Positions 61,526 to 64,000 of a DNA stretch of 64,000 nucleotides are shown here, piece by piece. Each line of letters starts with the position of its first letter. Position 1 is the first letter of the stretch. A model generated the notes under the pieces. The model was not told where the DNA came from. It ran no database searches and was given only the letters and a program-made list of their open reading frames with translations. The stretch is from Planctomycetota bacterium. GTDB taxonomy: Bacteria > Planctomycetota > B15-G4 > SIAN01. The stretch covers positions 1 through 64,000 of the forward strand of contig JAEUIC010000036.1 in the NCBI GenBank assembly GCA_016795285.1. Reading direction: 5' to 3'. The position numbers and the translations under genes are program-made.

Positions 61526-62285
61526 GCGACTCCGCGGCCGCCTTGCTCTTGCGCGCCGCCGCTGCCGGCGCCGCCACGCGGGCCGCGAGCGCCTTGGCGA
61601 CCGCCTCCTTCGCGGCGCGCGCCGGCCCCTTCTCGGCGAGCTTCGCGAGCGGCTTGCCCTGCGGCTTCACGGCGACCTTCGGCGCCGGCGCCTTGGCGAG
61701 CGGCTTGGCCGACTTCATGCCCGCCTTCTTGCCGGGCTTGCCACCCGTCTTGGCGGCAGCCGGCGCGGCGACCTTGCGCACGCGGCGCGGCGCGCCCGGC
61801 CCGCTCGCCCCCTGCTGGCCGCGGATGCGCGCGAGCAGGTCGACGGTCGAGTGGTCCTTCGGATCGCCCACCAGGATGAGCTCGGCGCCGATCTCGGCCA
61901 GCACCTCGCGCTCCGGCAGCGTCTCGAGCGAGTAGTCGGTGCCCTTGGCGACGAGCTGCGGCCGGAGCTTCCTCAGCAGCGGGCCGCACGTCTCCTCGTG
62001 GAAGATCGTGACGTAGGCGACACCGTTCAGGGCGGCCAGGATCTCGGCGCGCTCCGCCTCGGGCTGCACCGGCCGATCGGGCCCCTTCAGCTTGCGGATC
62101 GAGGCGTCGCTGTTCAGCGCGACCACCAGGAAGTCGCCGCGCTTCGCCGCGTCGATGAGGCAGCGGATGTGGCCGACGTGCAGCAGGTCGAAGCAGCCGT
62201 TGGTGAAGACCACGCGCTTGCCGCCGTCGCGCAGTCCGCGCAGCCGCTGCGCCAGCTCGTCGTGGTCACGGAGGATGATGCCCAT
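61518..62285 (-). CDS. RfaE2-type heptose-1-phosphate nucleotidyltransferase with histone-H1-like tail
   Basis: A 255-residue protein. Residues 20-157 are a cytidylyltransferase-fold domain with TNGCFDLLHVGH, NSDASIRKLKGPDRPV and AKGTDYSLETLPE, as in the enzyme that makes ADP- (or CDP-) heptose from heptose 1-phosphate. Residues 158-255 are a Lys/Ala/Pro-rich tail (AKPLAKAPAPKVAVKPQGKP) resembling histone H1 C-termini, with no role in the enzyme. The start ATG 62285 is preceded by AAGGGAG. A short hairpin (62319-62333) lies just upstream. Confidence 0.88.
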   Translation of the reverse strand: MGIILRDHDELAQRLRGLRDGGKRVVFTNGCFDLLHVGHIRCLIDAAKRGDFLVVALNSDASIRKLKGPDRPVQPEAERAEILAALNGVAYVTIFHEETCGPLLRKLRPQLVAKGTDYSLETLPEREVLAEIGAELILVGDPKDHSTVDLLARIRGQQGASGPGAPRRVRKVAAPAAAKTGGKPGKKAGMKSAKPLAKAPAPKVAVKPQGKPLAKLAEKGPARAAKEAVAKALAARVAAPAAAARKSKAAAESHG

Positions 62286-62411
62286 CGGACGCTCCCTTCC
62301 CTTGGATTCCGGCACGGCGCGGCATCATGCCGCGGCGCGGCCGTTCCCGCTCACCTCGATCGTGTCACGGTCGCTTCATCTCGGCGCGAGCCCGCTCCGA
62401 CGCGCGCGACC

Positions 62412-63437
62412 TCACGGTCGCACCGCGGGCGCCGGCGAGCGCGCCAGCACGGCGGCGAGCTCCGCGAGGCTGCAGGTCGCCGCGCCGACCTTCATCACCA
62501 CCACGCTCGCGGCGCAGTTGCTGATCCACGCCGCGTCGGGCAGCGGCGCGCCGGCGAGGCGCGCGGCGGTGAACGCCGCCACCACCGTGTCGCCCGCCCC
62601 CGAGACGTCGACCACCTCGCCGGTCCCGACGATCGGGAAGTCGCGCGGCGGCTGCCCCTGCTCGAAGAGCAGCATCCCGTGCTTGCCGCGGGTGAGCAGC
62701 ACCGCGCCGACCTGCAGCGTCTCGAGCAGCGCGCGCCCCACCGCGACGGCATCGCTGCCCGCCTCGATCTTCAAGCCGGCCGTCTCCTCCGCCTCCTCCT
62801 CGTTGGGGGTGATCACGGTGACGCCGGCGAACGAGGGCAGCCGATGGCGCGAGTCGACGATGACCGGCTTGCTCTGCGCCTTGCGCCGCAGCCACTCGAC
62901 GACGGCCGGCGTGAGCAGGTCGTAGTCGTAGTCGGAGACGAGGAACGCCTGCACGGTCGCGTCGATCCGCTCGAGGCGCGCGATCGTCTCCTGCTCGCGC
63001 GGGCGCGCCTCGCCGCGGCGCGGCTCGCGGTCGATGCGGAAGAGCTGCTGCTTGGTGCGATGCGGGTCGCCCGCGAGGATGCGCGTCTTGGTGACGGTCG
63101 GCTGCTCGGGACGGCGCAGGATCGCGGCGGGATCGACGCCGGCGGCGCCGAGCATCTCGATCACCGAGTCGCCGGCGCGGTCGGCGCCGACCTCGGCGAC
63201 CATCTGCACGCGCACGCCGAACGCCGCGAGGTTGCGTGCCGTGTTGGCCGCGCCGCCCGGGATCACCTCCTCGCGTTCCCAGCGCACGACGATCACCGGC
63301 GCCTCGCGCGACAGGCGCGATGGCCGCGTGTGCAGGTAGACGTCGGCGATCACGTCGCCCACCACGCCGACCGAGAGGCCGCGCATCTTGGCGAGCCACG
63401 GCTCGAGCGAGGGGCCGATCGGCGCGCCGCCGCTCAT
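62412..63437 (-). CDS. D-glycero-beta-D-manno-heptose-7-phosphate kinase (RfaE1-like)
   Basis: A PfkB-family kinase of 341 residues that phosphorylates heptose 7-phosphate at C1. IPGGAANTARNLAAFG, VSDYDYDLLTP, ITPNEEEAE and VDVSGAGDTVVAAF (the GAGD anion hole with catalytic Asp) are present. The hldE gene upstream also ends in a kinase domain, so this is a second kinase. ATG 63437 overlaps the hldE stop (ATGA). Confidence 0.92.
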   Translation of the reverse strand: MSGGAPIGPSLEPWLAKMRGLSVGVVGDVIADVYLHTRPSRLSREAPVIVVRWEREEVIPGGAANTARNLAAFGVRVQMVAEVGADRAGDSVIEMLGAAGVDPAAILRRPEQPTVTKTRILAGDPHRTKQQLFRIDREPRRGEARPREQETIARLERIDATVQAFLVSDYDYDLLTPAVVEWLRRKAQSKPVIVDSRHRLPSFAGVTVITPNEEEAEETAGLKIEAGSDAVAVGRALLETLQVGAVLLTRGKHGMLLFEQGQPPRDFPIVGTGEVVDVSGAGDTVVAAFTAARLAGAPLPDAAWISNCAASVVVMKVGAATCSLAELAAVLARSPAPAVRP

Positions 63438-64000
63438 GCGCCCGCTCCCTTGCCGCGCCGGATGCGATCGATCAGCGCGCTCGTCGAGAGCCCTTCGACC
63501 AGCGGCGCCAGCACGACGCGGCCACCGTGCGCCTCGACGAAGCCGCGGCCGACGACGCCCTTGTCGCGCCAGTCGGCGCCCTTCACCAGCACCGCGGGCG
63601 CGATGGCCGGCACCACCTTCTCCGGCGTGTCCTCCGCGAACGGGAAGACCGCGTCGACGCAGGAGAGCGCCGCGAGGAGGCGCATCCGCTGCTCGAGCGC
63701 CTGCACCGGCCGGCCGCTCCCCTTGGCGCGCCGCACCGAGGCGTCGTCGTTCACCGCGACGAAGAGGAGGTCGCCCTGCGAGCGGGCGAACTCGAGCGAC
63801 TGCACGTGGCCGGCGTGGAGCAGGTCGAAGCAGCCGTTGGTGAGCACCACGCGCCGCCCCTGCGCCGCGTAGCGATGGGAGAGCGAGGCGGCCCCCTCGC
63901 GCGTCACCACCTTCGACGCGGTCGAGAAGCCGTGCGCGAGCGCGCCGGCGAGCTCGGCCGGAGTCACGCTCGCCGCCCCGAGCCGCTCGACGACGAGGCC
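63434..64000 (-). CDS. hldE: Bifunctional HldE, heptose kinase/nucleotidyltransferase (5' part beyond window)
   Basis: 188 residues are visible and the frame is open through the right edge. The first visible residues (VVERLGAASVTPAEL) are the end of a PfkB heptose kinase domain, so a GTG at 63967 is not the true start. The rest is the nucleotidyltransferase domain: VVLTNGCFDLLHAGHVQ, AVNDDASVRRAKGSGRPVQ, LEQRMRLLAAL and VKGADWRDKGVVG. The window therefore holds two heptose nucleotidyltransferases and at least parts of two kinases. It makes ADP-heptose for WaaF. Confidence 0.9.
   Translation of the reverse strand, partial: GLVVERLGAASVTPAELAGALAHGFSTASKVVTREGAASLSHRYAAQGRRVVLTNGCFDLLHAGHVQSLEFARSQGDLLFVAVNDDASVRRAKGSGRPVQALEQRMRLLAALSCVDAVFPFAEDTPEKVVPAIAPAVLVKGADWRDKGVVGRGFVEAHGGRVVLAPLVEGLSTSALIDRIRRGKGAGA

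Noticed and set aside
55664..61935. Two very long plus-strand open frames (55664-59269 and 57985-61935)
   Set aside because: They are antisense to waaF, the glycosyltransferases and the kinase-like gene, and show only shadow composition.
63434..63967. Stand-alone nucleotidyltransferase starting at GTG 63967
   Set aside because: Residues upstream in frame are the end of a heptose kinase domain, so the gene is a longer HldE cut by the window edge.

Overview
The window is a strongly GC-rich stretch of chromosome from a Gram-negative bacterium. It encodes LPS and lipoprotein functions (lpxB, waaF, hldE-type genes, lnt), a rod-shape operon, menaquinone synthesis by the futalosine route, an Isc iron-sulfur operon, Ser/Thr kinase, FHA and sigma54 regulators, and bacterial-microcompartment (BMC) shell proteins whose closest remembered relatives are those of Haliangium ochraceum. 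Together with a secreted propeller protein with a planctomycete-style C-terminus and a complete DNA topoisomerase VI, this best fits a GC-rich member of Planctomycetota, with Myxococcota as the main alternative. This placement is an inference. Base composition looks uniform, and I saw no insertion sequence, prophage, CRISPR array or rRNA. Genes are tightly packed, with many 4-base stop/start overlaps.

Region by region: 1-3120 holds mqnC (cut by the left edge), mqnE and mqnA. 3298-6301 holds topoisomerase VI subunits B and A. 6465-13384 is mixed: a small membrane protein, a DUF255 thioredoxin-like protein, an orphan two-domain permease, ClpP and two unknowns. 13502-17416 reads rightward: ilvE, lpxB and a secreted propeller. 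From 30084 back to 19961 a leftward run carries mreB, mreC, mreD, the PBP2 gene and rodA, then without a break an acylating aldehyde dehydrogenase, one BMC-H, two BMC-T proteins and a small cysteine-rich protein. An ECF sigma/anti-sigma pair follows (19859-17431). 30479-34868 holds two small envelope proteins, lnt and moeA. A tRNA-Ala(CGC) with its own terminator lies at 35070-35204.

40899-35277 is an isc operon (iscR-iscS-iscU-iscA-hscB-hscA) in which HscA carries an in-frame C-terminal IscX domain. An inverted repeat sits over the likely iscR promoter. 41063-45956 holds a cyclodeaminase-like protein, a zinc peptidase, a second cysteine desulfurase and a surface protein of repeated beta-sandwich domains. 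55932-45996 is a leftward signalling cassette: FHA-GAF-sigma54 activator, secreted peptidase-like protein with a broken active site, transmembrane Ser/Thr kinase, secreted unknown protein, and an MglA-like GTPase fused to an ATPase-like region. 57040-55943 and 64000-57788 form an LPS-core cluster: heptosyltransferase, two glycosyltransferases, a tandem LPS-kinase-like protein, and two sets of heptose kinase/nucleotidyltransferase functions, the last gene running off the right edge.

The most unusual features are the fusion of a shape operon with a minimal BMC locus, the HscA-IscX fusion, and the five-gene phospho-signalling cassette.
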